This document shows, piece by piece, positions 11,935-23,551 of a stretch of 64,000 nt of DNA. The notes under the pieces were generated by a model. That model was not told where the DNA came from and searched no databases. It worked only from the letters and a program-made list of their open reading frames with translations. Each line of letters opens with the position of its first letter. Position 1 is the stretch's first letter. The DNA is from Elmis aenea (Eukaryota; Arthropoda; Insecta; Coleoptera; Elmidae). The DNA lies in contig OX393577.1 in the NCBI GenBank assembly GCA_947652605.1, positions 19,347,466 to 19,411,465 of the forward strand. Direction: 5' to 3'. Made by a program: the position numbers and the translations under genes.

Positions 11935-12360
11935 GTCCCTGAACGTATTCAAGTAATAGTGGTATTTCTTAAAAACAGATTTCACCGGGTATATACGCAG
12001 CATAGACAACACAAATGTACCTAAATGGGTATAAACTACAGGCCTATGGGTAGGCCTACCATATTTTGCTTAGGTCAAACCGGGATCCGACGACCTTTTT
12101 TTTAAATCTCAAATTGTCACAACAAAGGGGGGGAAAGGAGACAAAATGCACCGCAGGCGTTTTTTTTTTTAAATTTTAACTGATCAAACGTGTTTTAATG
12201 GCAAATTAGATGATGTAGTGTACATACTTTATCATTCAAAATTGCAGTTTTATGTCAAACTCTTCTGATTTTTTTTTTATCAGATCGCCCCACACTCCTC
12301 ACAAACTTATTTTTAATAACGGTAAAAACTTTCACTAATTATATCTATTTAGGTAAAGGA
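11935..12360. other. Non-coding spacer
   Basis: No gene or paired repeat. It includes homopolymer runs and a G-rich tract near 12127. Confidence 0.3.
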
Positions 12361-12362
12361 TA

Positions 12363-13879
12363 TACAGAGTGGTGCTTTTTTCGATGCTCACCATTGCTAT
12401 CTTAGAAACGGTAAGAGATACAAGGTCGGTTAAATTAGAGAAAAGTTGCACATTTATATGGCGATTAAGAATCTGAAAAGAAATCCTGGATATTTTGATT
12501 CGTTTTTGATTTATTACAAAAAAACTGAAAAATGTGATTTTAGAAAAATATTATTATCTTCCCTACCATTGACGCTATTTCATTTAAACTTGGTAACTTT
12601 ATGTTTTTGATTGTCCTGGGTTTGATGACATCAACAGAAATTTTCTAAGCCTTCTAGATTTCAAGTTGCGATAGTCAACTTTTTTATTTCTTATGGCCGC
12701 CATATTGGATTTTTACACCATCAGACAGACAAAAAAATTAGCTTTTCAGATTGGTAACCAACATACCTTTTTTCTTTCAAAAAACTTGTTAAAATTTTAA
12801 AATTTGTGTAAATAATTCATAAAATCGAGAATGCTCTGAAAAACAATTGAAATTATAATATAAATCAAAGTGACACAACATTTTACAGGTCTAATGATAA
12901 CGAAATTAAGATTGTTGGAAACATATTTAGAAGATATGTTAGGCGAATTACCATTATTAACAATTCAAAATCATCAGTAGTTTCAGCATGAAGGAGCTGG
13001 TCATCATTCCCCGCATTGTAAAAGGATATTAATTTAGATGTACGGTTTCAAAATGCATGACTTGGTACGTTTGGTCCTGTTCATTGGCCTCCGCGATCGC
13101 CATGTTTAATGCCTATGGATTACTTTTACATTGATCTTGTTTATGCAACCCCAACGGAAAATATTGAACTTCTTCGCCATAAAATCAAAAATGCTTTCGA
13201 CTCTATTTCGAGACAAACTATTCTAAAGGCAGTGGACGAAATGAATCTGAGGACTAACCAATACATCATACATAACGGCGCGCACTTTAAACAATTTAAA
13301 TAATTATTTATCTGGTGTTTTAAATGTATTGTCCTTTCGTTATTTTATTAGACCTATAAAATGTTGTGTCACTTTGATTTATATTATAATTTCAATTGTT
13401 TTTCAGAGCATTCTCGATTTTATCAATTATTTACACAAATTTTAAAATTTCAACAAGTTTTTTGAAAGAAAAAAGGTAATTTGGTTATCAATCTGAAAAG
13501 CTAATTTTTTTGTCTGTCTGATGGTGTAAAAATCCAATATGGCGGCCATAAGAAATAAAAAAGTTGACTATCGCAACTTGAAATCTAGAAGGCTTAGAAA
13601 ATTTCTGTTGACGTCATCAAACCCAGGACGGTCAAAAACATAAAGTTACCAAGTTTAAATGAGATAGCTTCAATGGTAGGGAAGATAATAATATTTTTCT
13701 AAAACCACATTTTTCAGTTTTTTTGTAATAAATCAAAAACGAATCAAAATATCCAGGATTTCTTTTCAGATTCTTAATCGCCATAAAAATGTGCAACTTT
13801 TCTCTAATTTAACCCACCTTGTATCTCTTACCGTTTCCAAGATAGCAATGGTGAGCATCGAAAAAAGCACCACCCTGTA
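12363..13879 (+). mobile_element. Foldback element K1 (1517 bp) carrying a transposase tail
   Basis: TACAGAGTGGTGCTTTTTTC at the left is mirrored by GAAAAAAGCACCACCCTGTA at the right. The inverted arms run about 540 bp each (12363-12905 and 13340-13879) and enclose about 430 bp. TA flanks both sides (12361-12362 and 13880-13881). The unpaired middle encodes the end of an IS630/Tc1/mariner-type transposase. A second copy of exactly the same length lies at 61584-63100 with only scattered differences, so the family moved as a unit and recently. Confidence 0.9.
13085..13303 (+). pseudogene. C-terminal fragment of a mariner-like transposase in K1
   Basis: From a WPPRSP block the frame runs for 72 residues to a stop: WPPRSPCLMPMDYF, then VYATPTENIELL, ending NGAHFKQFK. 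In insect mariner-like transposases 'WPPRSPDLxPxDFFLWG...VYATPPxxxxxL...NGGHFEHL' is the last catalytic segment and tail. Here the catalytic aspartate of SPD is read as C. The residues after DYF are shortened, and upstream sequence (QHEGAGHH near 12990) is in other frames with stops. It cannot supply activity, but its retention in both K copies shows what the palindrome was built from. Confidence 0.75.
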
Positions 13880-13881
13880 TA

Positions 13882-15599
13882 AACATAATATTACTATACA
13901 TTTTTAAAAAGTAAAATTATTTCGACGAAAAATTTTAAAAAAACCGGAAAAGTATCAGCTTGTGTTTTTAAATTTATTTTATCTTATTCATCGCTGTTCT
14001 CATACATATTAACAGTATTTGTAAACAAAACACTGTGTATTAGCTCTAATCCGGGCCCCCTTTGCAACACCGGGAATTAGTCCCGTCTACCCCCCTTCCC
14101 GTATGATAGGCCATGGTTCTAATGTCATCTTCCAATACACGTAGTTTGTTATTCTTCTGAACATTTTGCCTTAAACCACTGGGAAAGACCAAAAAAACAT
14201 TCTCGTTCGAGGAATATGATGGTCCATATCATTGTTACCTAATCATTAGTTCCCCATTTCGTACGTGTTTTGTTCTCCAACATAACAGTATAATAGTTTT
14301 AGCAGAAGTGACTATGAAATTTAGAAATCGGTCGCCTCCCCTTTCGGTAACGGTCAGAAGCTAACACGAAATTAAAACAAGATGCATTAGACAGCATCTT
14401 TGATATCCAACTTGCACTAACTTTAAGTAACTTAAACCGATCAAGAATGATTGTTTAAACTCTACCGACATTTTTATTTACACTTTCGGCTAATTTAGGA
14501 ACCGTTGTGCGGCGACTTCTTGATTAAAGCGGCTAATATGTTTAATATCCTCATGATTTAACAGATGTTCTTGATAAGTTCACCTTTAGCGCGTTAGATC
14601 TTTTGTTTGGCGTGAAATTTGTTACTTAATTTTTGTACAATGCTTCTTTATAAAGTATTTTAATAGCAGACCTTGCAGCAGCCTTGTTGTTAGTTTAGTA
14701 AATTTGACTTTTCTTTGGTTGAGATTGATAAATACAAATATTTGGCGCGTTATATTAATTTTTAAAGCAATGAAAATGGCTCAAATCCACGCTATTTGTC
14801 GTTTAAATACTAATTATTGGTGTTCAATTCACTTAAATGACGATTTTAAAATGTTCACAAAAAATGTACCTATACCTAAAGTAAATTGCATGAAAATTGG
14901 ACGAGATGAATTTTTTTCTTCCGAAGGTCAATGGTTACTTAGTTTTTTGTTTGTCTTAACTAATTTATTGCTTAAATTCTGGCATTCAAATTTAATTCTT
15001 TACATAATTTGATTGATTGAGTTTCCGTCCTTTTAACTTCTAACATTTACGTTTGCTAGTACTCATAAAAAGTGAAATATCACAAGATATGTTTTTGTTT
15101 TTATTGTTGTTTAAGCTTTTTTGCTTTTGTTTGTGCTCGTTAAAAAAATGGCAGCAAAGAGAGACGCAGGAAATTGATTACAGACGTTAAGTCGTAAAAA
15201 GAAGTAAAGTAATATTCATGGCTGCCAGTCACATATTACCCTTTTCAAATAAGACGTAGCGATTCGTCATAGTGTATTACGTCTGGTCTTTTATGACTGA
15301 GTTTAATCCACACTTTATGCTATTGGAATAGCTTGCGTTAATCCAAATTGATTTAAAATTTAATTGCCTGAAACATTATTTTATTGATGGGATTAAATAT
15401 TGTTATGTTGCACTTTTAATCACCGCAATGATAGTCATATCTGTTTTTGGATCGATAGAATAATATAAAATAATTGCTCAAGTTGAATCACTTGCATACC
15501 TACAGTTATCAACTATCAAAAAATAATAAAATCTAACAAACGAGGGCGTATTTTTATGAAATCTACCTCGATATTAACAAAAGCAATTTGGAAAAAAAA
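13882..15599. other. Non-coding, nothing recognised
   Basis: The longest frame (14704-15012, 102 codons) starts at TTG, has biased AT-driven composition and no motif. A C-rich patch at 14050-14100 ('ccgggccccctttgc', 'ccgggaattagtcccg') looks like a decayed transposon end without a partner. Confidence 0.35.
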
Positions 15600-16145
15600 A
15601 AACAAATATTCTACATAATCACCTTTAGCACATAATCAAACGTTTCTCAAGACGCAGCATCCCTTCTAGAAAAAATTCTTCTGGGAGCTCCGTAAAATTG
15701 GATTCCACATCTCATTATTGGCGGTAAATTTTCTTTCCCCAAGATTTTTTTTTAGATTTTTGAACAAACAGAAGTCACAGGGTGCTAAGTCAAGTCTGTA
15801 AGGTAGATGATGCAGCTCAGTAAATCCTCATTCTTGATTACAGCCTGCAGCAGATTCTTTTGAAACCATGATGAAGTCCTCCCCATTGATTGTAGTTATA
15901 AGTGAATCGATAACATTTTCTTGGGAAATTTATTTCCTGACAAGTTTTTGCACCGGCGTAAAAAGCCTTGAAATCTAAGGCGCAGACACTGTCTCTATAC
16001 CCAAATTGTCGTGCAAAACTTTCCAAACCGTTGTTTCGGATACCCCAACTTCTCTACCAATAAAAGGCAACTTCGGGCGATCTGATAGAACCAAATCTTA
16101 AATATTTTAACCATGTCTTCAGTTCTTGCCTTAATTGTTTGACAT

Positions 16146-17557
16146 GAAGAATTTAGGCCAATAAACATACTACCTAGATATGAACAAATTTTGGAGTCTG
16201 TTGTCAAACGACAAATATTACAGTTTATAGAAGACAACAATATACTATCAGACGCTCAATCCGGCTTCAGAGCCAAACATTCATGTGAAACATCATTGAA
16301 TCTTGTGCTAGCTGATTGGAAGCAACAAATTGAAAATAACAAATACATTGTGGGGGTATTTTTAGACTTTAAAAGAGCATTTGAAACCATAGATAGAAAT
16401 AGACTGATTAAAAAACTGGAACAATATGACATACGAGGAATCGAAAACAGGTGGTTTGAAAGTTATCTAACAACTCGCTATCAAAAAACTAAATTTAACA
16501 ATATAGAATCAGAAAAAATTATCAGCACACTAGGTGTACCACAAGGTTCAGTTTTGGGTCCTTTACTTTTTGTGCTGTACTTAAATGATTTGGAACACAA
16601 TATAAAAAACTGTAGTGTAAATCTCTTTGCAGATGACACATTAATCACAGCTTCTGATAGCAACCTAGAGTCGGCTATTAATAGGATAAATAATAACCTA
16701 CACGTTGTATCAGAATGGTTAAAAGTTAACAAATTAAAATTAAATACAGACAAAACCAAATTTATGATAATAGGAAACAGGCCAATACCAAATGATGTAA
16801 GCATTAAAGTTAAAATAGATAGTGAAGAACTTGAATGTGTTTCGCAAATTAAATATCTTGGCGTTATGATAGACAATAAACTTAAGTTTAACAGCAATGT
16901 GGATTACATTGTGAAAAAAGTTGCGAAAAAAATTAGTTTTCTAGGTAGGTTGACAAACAAGCTAAGTCTCTCAGCAAAAATTACAGTATATAGGTCACTA
17001 ATTGCTCCACACTTCGATTACTGTGCGAGTATTTTGTTCTTATGCAACGAATGCGACTTAAATAAATTGCAGAAACAACAAAACAGAGGAATGCGTGTTA
17101 TTTTAAAATGCTCGAGATACACTAAAATAAGCGAAATGCTTAATACCTTAAAGTGGTTAAGTATACGTCAACAAATTACTTTTAATTGCCTTTTTTTAAT
17201 ATACAAGGCAATAAATAATTTTTTACCACGTTACATGACTAAAAATTTAATACAAAACTGTAACATTCACGAATACCAGACCAGGAACAAAGACGACTTT
17301 AGACTACCAAAACTAACGAAAACAAATACACAGAACGCCTTGTACTACAAAGGGCTCAAGATTTTTAATGAATTACCTGTGGAAATTAAACAAACAACTT
17401 CCATATCAAATTTTAAAAAACTATGTTTCGAATATGTGAAAAATAATGTTAAGATTTAATAGTTAAGAAAATATGTACAAATAAATATAAGCAGCATTAA
17501 GATAATGTAAAATTAGCTAAAAGCTAAATAAATATCTCTTATTATTATTATTATTTT
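16146..17557 (+). mobile_element. 5'-truncated LINE (CR1/Daphne-like)
   Basis: Its left edge is where reverse-transcriptase homology begins (EFRPINILPRYEQILESVV, from about 16150). Its right edge is a short (TTA)n tail at 17530-17555, a common 3' end of CR1/L2/Daphne LINEs. Both sides are mariner sequence that is continuous in the 61-kb copy, which proves the insertion. The apurinic endonuclease and ORF1 are absent through 5' truncation. Confidence 0.8.
16191..17459 (+). CDS. LINE reverse transcriptase, C-terminal 422 residues
   Basis: The product copies the element's RNA at a nicked chromosomal target. Visible RT blocks in order: SGFRAKHSCET (24-34), the first catalytic aspartate in FLDFKRAFETID (D59), GVPQGSVLGPLLF (115-127), the catalytic pair in LFADDT (D148, D149), then the thumb and a C-terminal region. 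The frame stays open to the stop, without frameshifts, so the insertion is young relative to the mariner it disrupts. The first ATG is only a consequence of truncation: homology continues upstream to about 16150. The style (DxxRAFETIDRNRLIKKL, YDIRG) suggests the CR1/Daphne group, but clade is uncertain. The protein lacks an endonuclease, so it is not autonomous. Confidence 0.85.
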   Translation: MESVVKRQILQFIEDNNILSDAQSGFRAKHSCETSLNLVLADWKQQIENNKYIVGVFLDFKRAFETIDRNRLIKKLEQYDIRGIENRWFESYLTTRYQKTKFNNIESEKIISTLGVPQGSVLGPLLFVLYLNDLEHNIKNCSVNLFADDTLITASDSNLESAINRINNNLHVVSEWLKVNKLKLNTDKTKFMIIGNRPIPNDVSIKVKIDSEELECVSQIKYLGVMIDNKLKFNSNVDYIVKKVAKKISFLGRLTNKLSLSAKITVYRSLIAPHFDYCASILFLCNECDLNKLQKQQNRGMRVILKCSRYTKISEMLNTLKWLSIRQQITFNCLFLIYKAINNFLPRYMTKNLIQNCNIHEYQTRNKDDFRLPKLTKTNTQNALYYKGLKIFNELPVEIKQTTSISNFKKLCFEYVKNNVKI

Positions 17558-17659
17558 GGATCATCCTGACCCTAACGAAACTGCTAGACCAGAATTGTAC
17601 TTGGAATAAAGATGGGGCTTCATTTCCATACACATCGGTCATTTAATGATATCTATTTT

Positions 17660-17970
17660 TTGGTTCATTGCCCTCTTTTATGAGAAATTTTATTTTACTT
17701 CGATGCTTAAGTTTAATTTCACAAATTTATTTTTTTTTAATTGTAGAGAACTCTTCAGACTCGATATATTTTTATGCAATTTTTTTTCAGATTTTAAATG
17801 TCGCAGCTATTTAACAATTAATTGGCATTTTATTTTCATGCCTAGATAGATTACATAGAAATACGTCCTTGTACATTATCGAAATACAATACCAGTTTTA
17901 GGACTTTCGTCTGTTCATTAGTCTCGCTGTTATTTATTTGATACTATTTTTATTTCAAATAATTTTTTTC
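17660..17970. other. AT-rich spacer
   Basis: The short frame at 17646-17849 is AT-driven and has no motif. Nothing else is seen. Confidence 0.3.
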
Positions 17971-17975
17971 TATAT

Positions 17976-18880
17976 TTAAATAATGCTACTATCTAGTCTC
18001 CTGGCTATATTTGTGTTATCGAGCTGGATAGCCTCGATATTCACTTGCTGCAGTAGTCTTACTTCATGGCTTCTCGAAAACTTCTGAATTTCACTGTCCA
18101 CAAACTCTACTCTACTACAAAGATCATCGTTTCTAATGTACCAGGGTGCATCTACGATGTTCCTTAGTACTTGATTTTGAAAGGTTTGTATTACTTTGAT
18201 GTTGCTTTTTTTGGTACAACCCCAGAGCTGTATACCGCACGTCCACACTGGTTTTAGTATCTGCTTGTGTAGGAAAAGCTTATTATGTACTGACAGTGGA
18301 GTTTCTTCCTAAGACCCAGTGCATTTTTCGATATCTTATACCCAACTTCTCTCTTTTTTTTCTGACATGAACTTTCCACCGACGTTTAGTGTCAAGTGTT
18401 TAAGCCGATGTATTCGGCTGTGTTGGCGTATGGTATTATCTGACCATTTATGGTTACCGGAACGTGTTCTATTTGTTTGTTGATGAAATCAATATGGACT
18501 GACTTGGTCTCGTTGTTTTATCCTCCACCTGTCCAGCTTTGAAATTGATTGATGGCTGTTTGCAGCTTGTTTGCTGTTTGTTCGTTGCTTTTGCCGACAG
18601 CTAGGATGGCATTATCGTCAGCAAAAGTAGCTATTTTGTTATTTTCTAGTACTGGAAGATCACAAGTAAACAGTTGGTAAAGGACTGGACCCAAGACACT
18701 ACCCTGTGGCACTTCAGCTTTAATTTCTTGAGATTAGAGTAGGCATCTTCCTGCTTGATCCTAAAATATCTCTCTGATTAATAAGACATTAGAATTTCTG
18801 TGTATTCTTTGGGAAGCATATGTATTAATTTATAATGCAGTCCTTCGTGCCAAACCCTATCAATCAAATAAATAACACTG
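17976..18880 (-). pseudogene. Jockey-clade LINE reverse transcriptase fragment
   Basis: On the minus strand the order is FDRVWHEGL (near 18860), then VPQGSVLGPVLYQLF with the active-site block ATFADDNAILA (18518-18712), then several frameshifts, and finally WTCGIQLWG and QNQVLRNIVDAPWYIRNDDL (17976-18248). 'IWTYGIQLWG...LRxIVDAPWYVxN' is a signature of the end of Jockey-clade RTs. Stops and frame changes between blocks and a missing N-terminus make it a dead fragment. It is a different lineage from the LINE at 16.1-17.6 kb. Confidence 0.85.
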
Positions 18881-18889
18881 AAACTGATA

Positions 18890-20261
18890 AAATGTCGGTA
18901 GTCTGGTCTGGTATTAAATATGGGAAAGAGATTATTTGGAAAAAAAAGATTTTTAATCAGGCTTATTTATTTTAATAAATCAGTCACTTAAATATTTTTA
19001 ACAATTTCACACAGTGCAAGCTTATGATTATTTTACAATACAGCACAAAACCAGATAATGAGTTTTAGTTCATATACCTTCGGTCTAATAACATAAATAC
19101 AGATTGGTGATCGTATATTGTTTCTTTAACCACGTACAACCAATAACATAAACAGTTTGTCATTTATTTTTAAATCACTTTAGAGGCGGGAATTACGCTC
19201 ATATTTAAGATTAATTAAAGAGATTCAGGCTTTATTCATTGTTAATAACTTCGGATAAAACCGAGGCATTGGAAGTCGCTTTAGTCAAAAATATTGAAAT
19301 ATTTCACGATATTATCGGATGATAAAAGACAGAAATGTGTAATTGGAATGAGCATTACCGCAAATGGGGTCTAAAAGGTATTTAATGTTATTTCACCGCT
19401 GCCTACGAGTTTTATGTTTCGATAACCAGATGCTTAATGCGAAACATTTATGCTGGAATACTTATCAAACAAAAGAATTATTAGTAATACCGATTCGCGC
19501 CGTAAATATAATATTTTTGAAAGATCATTTCTAGTTAACAGTTAATTTATCGTCTTTGTGTACTGTAACTTGATGTAACTAAATATTGTTTATGTTATCT
19601 ATCAGATCACGATGACGCCAGTTGTAAATTCTCATTTTTATGATATAATCAAATATGTAAATGAAAGGTTGTAAATTTGTGTAAACATGTGTTAATTATT
19701 TCCATATTTTCGATTTTGTATGTTAATCTGAAATAGGTAAAGTTATTTAAAAATTAGTACACATACCAAAACATGTGATCGTTAATATTGTAATAAAGTT
19801 GGTCATAAATTTAAATTGCGTTATATTCATGTTAAAAGAAACGAATTTAAAAATATTTTTATTTAGTTATAATTTAAAACTATAGAAAAACCATAGTTCA
19901 ACTACATTGCTTTTTCTTGTGTAATTTGGGTTGGTTAAGCATAATTGTTTATGGCTGTTTGTAAATTTTTTTTTTACGAATGTCTCATTAGTATCATAAC
20001 TATATCCCATAATAAATTTGTATTTATTATTTACTGTTATTCAGTAATAAAATACTTAAAATATTTTTGTAAGTTTGTTTATTGTGTATATGATTTTTAT
20101 AAGTCCTTTTTAAAATATCTTTTAAGTGCATTGAACAATTATCATCTCTTTTTTTATTTAATCCGATGCGCAATTAAAATGTGTGGGTTAATTTTTGACT
20201 CAATTTTATTAGTAGCTAGAAGCTAATGTTTTTTTTACTTAAAACCTATTGTTCAATGTGT
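18890..20261. other. Non-coding, nothing recognised
   Basis: AT-rich. The frame at 19945-20226 is hydrophobic only because of base composition. No paired repeats seen. Confidence 0.35.
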
Positions 20262-20269
20262 GTTTAAAG

Positions 20270-22149
20270 CAGCGTTGACCTGATTTAAATCAGTTGATTT
20301 GAATCACGATTTAAATCAGCTGGTCTATTAAATTAAAATCATGATTTAAATCAAACTTTATTTATTTTCACGATCCAACGTCATACGTCACATATAAATT
20401 AAATGCACGTTTTACTTCCACCCGCTTAAACAACCGCCTGAAATATTGTTTATTGGCTTCTTATAGGCTAGGGAGAAATAAAATCTCTATAAGAATTTTC
20501 TTGTTCCGGTAGATTTACTTTGTAAATTTTCATTATAATCATTAATTTTATGGCCAAAAGATCCACAGCCTCATTCAAAAAGTCTGCAACAATTGGAAAA
20601 GTTTTTTATTATCAATTTCTCAGATAATTTTATCTTGATAAAAGTTGATGCATGACCCAAAACTAATTTTAAGATGGAAAAAATTCATATGACACTAGAT
20701 TTTAACTATTTTAAAAATATTAGCAAAAGTAAAGTGCCCTAATTTTAATACTTGCAAAAAATTTGACGTTATAATCAGGGGTTTGGAGCAGTCCAATTTT
20801 TTAATTGCTTCGCTCCAGCTCCGCTCCGGCATCAAAATGCCTGCTCCAGCTCCGCTCCATGCTCCAAATATTGTTAAAATTTAAAATAAAAAAAGTTTTT
20901 TGATAAAAAAAAATTGATTTTAAAAACAAAGTTTTAATTTTATTGGATATGCAGAAGTTGGTCAAAAATAGCAATATTTGGCCCTAACAAACAAGTAAAG
21001 TTAAATAAATGTTTGAAAAAACAGATTATTGATCTTTAAACGTTGACAAAAAAGGAAAAAAAAGTTATTTTTTAAATTTTTACGTAATAAACTGGAGCAG
21101 TGGAGCAATCAAAATTATTTGCTCTGGGCTCCGCTCCTGCTCCGGGCAAAAACCCATTGCTCCACTGCTCCGTGCTCCAGCTCCGAGCTCCGCTCCAAAC
21201 CCCTGGTTATAATAATATCATTTTCGAATTTTATAGTAGTGTCAAAATTCAAAGAGTTTGCAACTAATAGATAAGTTTTTTATTATCGTATAATTGGAAA
21301 ATTTTCAATTTGAGAAAAGTTGGTCTAAAACTTATTTTAAGTTTAAGAAAGCTCGATATAAATTTATACAACGCTAGCTTTTAGCGATTTTAGAACAATT
21401 CGCAAGATTAAAGTGCCCTTATTTAAGGAGTTAAAAAAAAAGATAATTTATTTAAAATTATTTTAAAATTGCAAACAACTTTTTTTAAACCTTTTTAAAA
21501 TAACGGCACTGTACTCTTCCATATATTTCTAAAATCGTTAAAATCTAGTGTTATATGAATTTATATTGAAATTTTTTTAAACTTAAAATTAGTTTTAGAT
21601 CATGCACCAACTTTTCTCAATAATAAAATTGTTGAGAACCAATAATAATAATAAACTTTTCCATTTGTTGTCAACTTTTTGGATGTTAGAATTACTATAA
21701 AAATAAAAATCGAAATTTTAACGACAAATTTTACCTTTGGTCGTACTTTCGAATTCTAAACAATTTTTCTCTATGAAGTTTTTTTTTGTAACTCTTAAAA
21801 TAGTATCTACCACTTTAATCGTGTGAATATTTCTGAAATCGCTAAAATTTAGTATCGTATGGATTTTTATGAAATTTTTACCATCTTAAAATTAGTTTTA
21901 GGTCATCCACCAATTTTTATCAAGAATAAAATTTTCTGAGATATATTTAATAAGAATTTTTTCATGTGTTGATACATTTTAAATAACGTTGTATAGAAGA
22001 TAAAGGTACTGTGAATAATGAATAAATTAAGTGTAAAAAGGAAAAATAGTCAAGTTTCTTAAAAAAGATCCTAAAAATCAAAATTTCGTGTTTTTAAAAA
22101 TTTAAAGCAATGATTTTTTATTTTTAAATAAAAATCACATTGTGCCCTG
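20270..22149. mobile_element. hAT-type 'gatttaaatc' element with tandem-palindromic interior
   Basis: The ends CAGCGTTGACCTGATTTAAA and ATCACATTGTGCCCTG are flanked by near-identical 8-bp repeats (gtttaaag 20262-20269, gtttaaat 22150-22157). The interior is built from a roughly 200-bp module starting 'tcaaaaagtctgcaacaa' and ending 'gcaaaagtaaagtgccc'. Two copies run forward (about 20570 and 21240), then two run inverted (about 21500 and 21810). It is non-coding. A second hAT MITE (20776-21205) sits inside. Confidence 0.85.
20776..21205. mobile_element. Nested hAT MITE rich in 'gctccgctcc'
   Basis: CAGGGGTTTGGAGCAGTCC and CTCCGCTCCAAACCCCTG are inverted ends. A perfect 8-bp duplication GTTATAAT flanks them (20768-20775 and 21206-21213). 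Both subterminal zones carry runs of gctccgctcc and ctccagctcc. No coding sequence. Removing it restores the first module of the surrounding hAT element. Confidence 0.92.
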
Positions 22150-22164
22150 GTTTAAATTTAAAGA

Positions 22165-22300
22165 CTTTTAGTTCTGTTTATAAAATTGTTTTAATTTTAA
22201 CTGAATTATGATAAAGTTATACTTATAATCCGTTCTACCATTTTGGTATAGAGGTGTAAAGGTGTACGGAAATATTATTCCATCCCCGTCTAATTTTTTA
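22165..22300 (+). repeat. Interspersed repeat shared with 40.64-40.78 kb
   Basis: Words such as 'aactgaattatgat', 'gttatac' and 'ccatccccgtct' occur in the same order at both sites. The termini and class are unknown. Confidence 0.45.
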
Positions 22301-22881
22301 TGTCGACGTTTATTATTTGTTTTTATTTTTATTAAAAATTAATTTTTTATACAATTTCATTGATAGTTATAGTATAGTTTTTAAGATTTGATCGTTTTTT
22401 GTTATGTTAAATAGACTGTTTGCTATAATTTGAATAAACTTTGAACTGATTTTGCTCGAAAATTTTCTCATATATGCATACTTTTTTATGGTTGGATTCA
22501 GAATTAAATTTTTTATACGAACCAACAAAAACATGTACTTATATGTATTTTTTTTAAAACAGTTGACTATCGCGGATTTTACATACGTCATTGTAGAGAT
22601 AACAAATGCACTTCACTTAATAGAGAATTTGTCGCCGTTTCCAAAAATATAGGATTTGTTGGGGTTGTTTTCAATAATTAAAAAGTTATAGGGGTGCGAC
22701 AGTCAATTGAATCACCCGGTAAACTCCGAATGGCCCTTATTTAAATTAAGTTGATTTCTCTTTTTTCTAATACTTTCCCTTATTTCTTTGATTTAAAGAA
22801 TCAAAATGAAGTTGTTAACTTAGTAACAATTTCAATGCAACTTTAATTTTTATAAGATTTTAATGTTGTTTTTTGTTTCAG

Positions 22882-22984
22882 GTAATAGCAATGCACTTTA
22901 CAAACTAACAAAGCATAATTATTTTCCAATAATTAATGCCAAGAAATCGTATTAACTATTATTGAGTATTATCGTCAAAAATTG
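22882..22984 (+). other. Candidate non-coding (5' UTR) exon
   Basis: A 103-bp block lies between a strong 3' splice-site pattern (ttttttgtttcag, ending 22881) and a consensus donor (gtaagt at 22985). It has no long frame, only very short ATG-stop units. A second acceptor (gatttttgtag, ending 23240) would define a 256-bp intron leading to the small ORFs at 23245 and 23429. Splice-like patterns occur by chance in AT-rich DNA, so this is tentative. Confidence 0.3.
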
Positions 22985-23244
22985 GTAAGTTTATTTATTT
23001 GTCAATTTAAGTTACTACCATTAAAACAATTAAATTCAAAATGTCGTGATAGTTGACAGTTTATTCTTAACTTACAAATTTGGTGCAAGATTTGTTGGCA
23101 AGCATATTTTTGCACAAAATAATGGCTTATGTAATTCAGTAGTCAAGTTCAATCTCCTAGCTTAGTTGCGTCCTATGAATGGGTATAATATAGCATAGTT
23201 AAACCTTCTCATAATTCTTGATTTTAAGTGATTTTTGTAGAAGA

Positions 23245-23370
23245 ATGGCAATGTGCTTGGCGTTGGTAGCAACGCAGGTGTGCCAAGCTAAACGAGCAAA
23301 CCGATATTGCATCGCAACCTTCACCGTGAAATTTGAAACTAATTCCCTACAAAATAGTCTTCTCCAATAA
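23245..23370 (+). CDS. Candidate small ORF with signal-peptide-like start (41 aa)
   Basis: An ATG four bases after a possible splice acceptor opens a 41-residue frame. It begins MAMCLALVATQVCQA and is followed by basic residues and ATFTVKF. The first 15 residues look like a short hydrophobic signal sequence. I recognise no family. It could equally be an upstream ORF of the next frame, or chance. Confidence 0.22.
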   Translation: MAMCLALVATQVCQAKRANRYCIATFTVKFETNSLQNSLLQ

Positions 23371-23428
23371 CACAGTACATTTCCATCTTACCCGACATCC
23401 GTTTTACATTATTCATTCGGCTAACAAT

Positions 23429-23551
23429 ATGGTTTCTAGAAATAAAATTAATTTAATCGTGTCCATTGGAATTCTCATTGGCTTGATTCTAACTAGCAAT
23501 CAAACGCGTTATTACAGAATCCAATGGTTGAGGGATATTGAAAAGAAATAG
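23429..23551 (+). CDS. Candidate small membrane protein (40 aa)
   Basis: The ATG has A at -3 and G at +4. The product has a basic start (MVSRNK), one hydrophobic segment (about residues 7-23, INLIVSIGILIGLILT), and a charged tail RIQWLRDIEKK. The layout of one N-terminal membrane helix followed by a basic RDIE tail recalls tiny mitochondrial inner-membrane assembly factors such as PET117, but it is shorter and I cannot confirm homology. It follows the other small ORF by 58 bp in the same putative exon. No clear AATAAA signal follows. Confidence 0.25.
   Translation: MVSRNKINLIVSIGILIGLILTSNQTRYYRIQWLRDIEKK

Larger units (their letters stand above)
15605..17655 (-). pseudogene. Mariner transposase remnant split by a LINE insertion
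   Basis: Read on the minus strand, 17655-17558 gives a mariner N-terminal segment (YGNEAPSLFQVQFW), which matches the plus-strand mariner at 61.08 kb base for base over long stretches. After the LINE (16146-17557) the frame resumes with an HTH segment (GREVGVSETTVWKVLHDNLG). It then continues, with stops and a deletion, to the C-terminal block LAPCDFCLFKNLKKNLG near 15790 and a tail near 15640. The middle of the catalytic domain, including the first aspartate block, is missing. It is the same family as the 61-63 kb mariner and is inactive. Confidence 0.75.

Noticed and set aside
14704..15012. 102-codon plus-strand ORF
   Set aside because: It starts at TTG, its composition is explained by AT bias, there is no motif, and no splice or promoter context.
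20278..20350. gatttaaatc arrays as a CRISPR-like or satellite array
   Set aside because: Spacing is irregular, there are no unique spacers, and they sit at hAT ends with 8-bp duplications.
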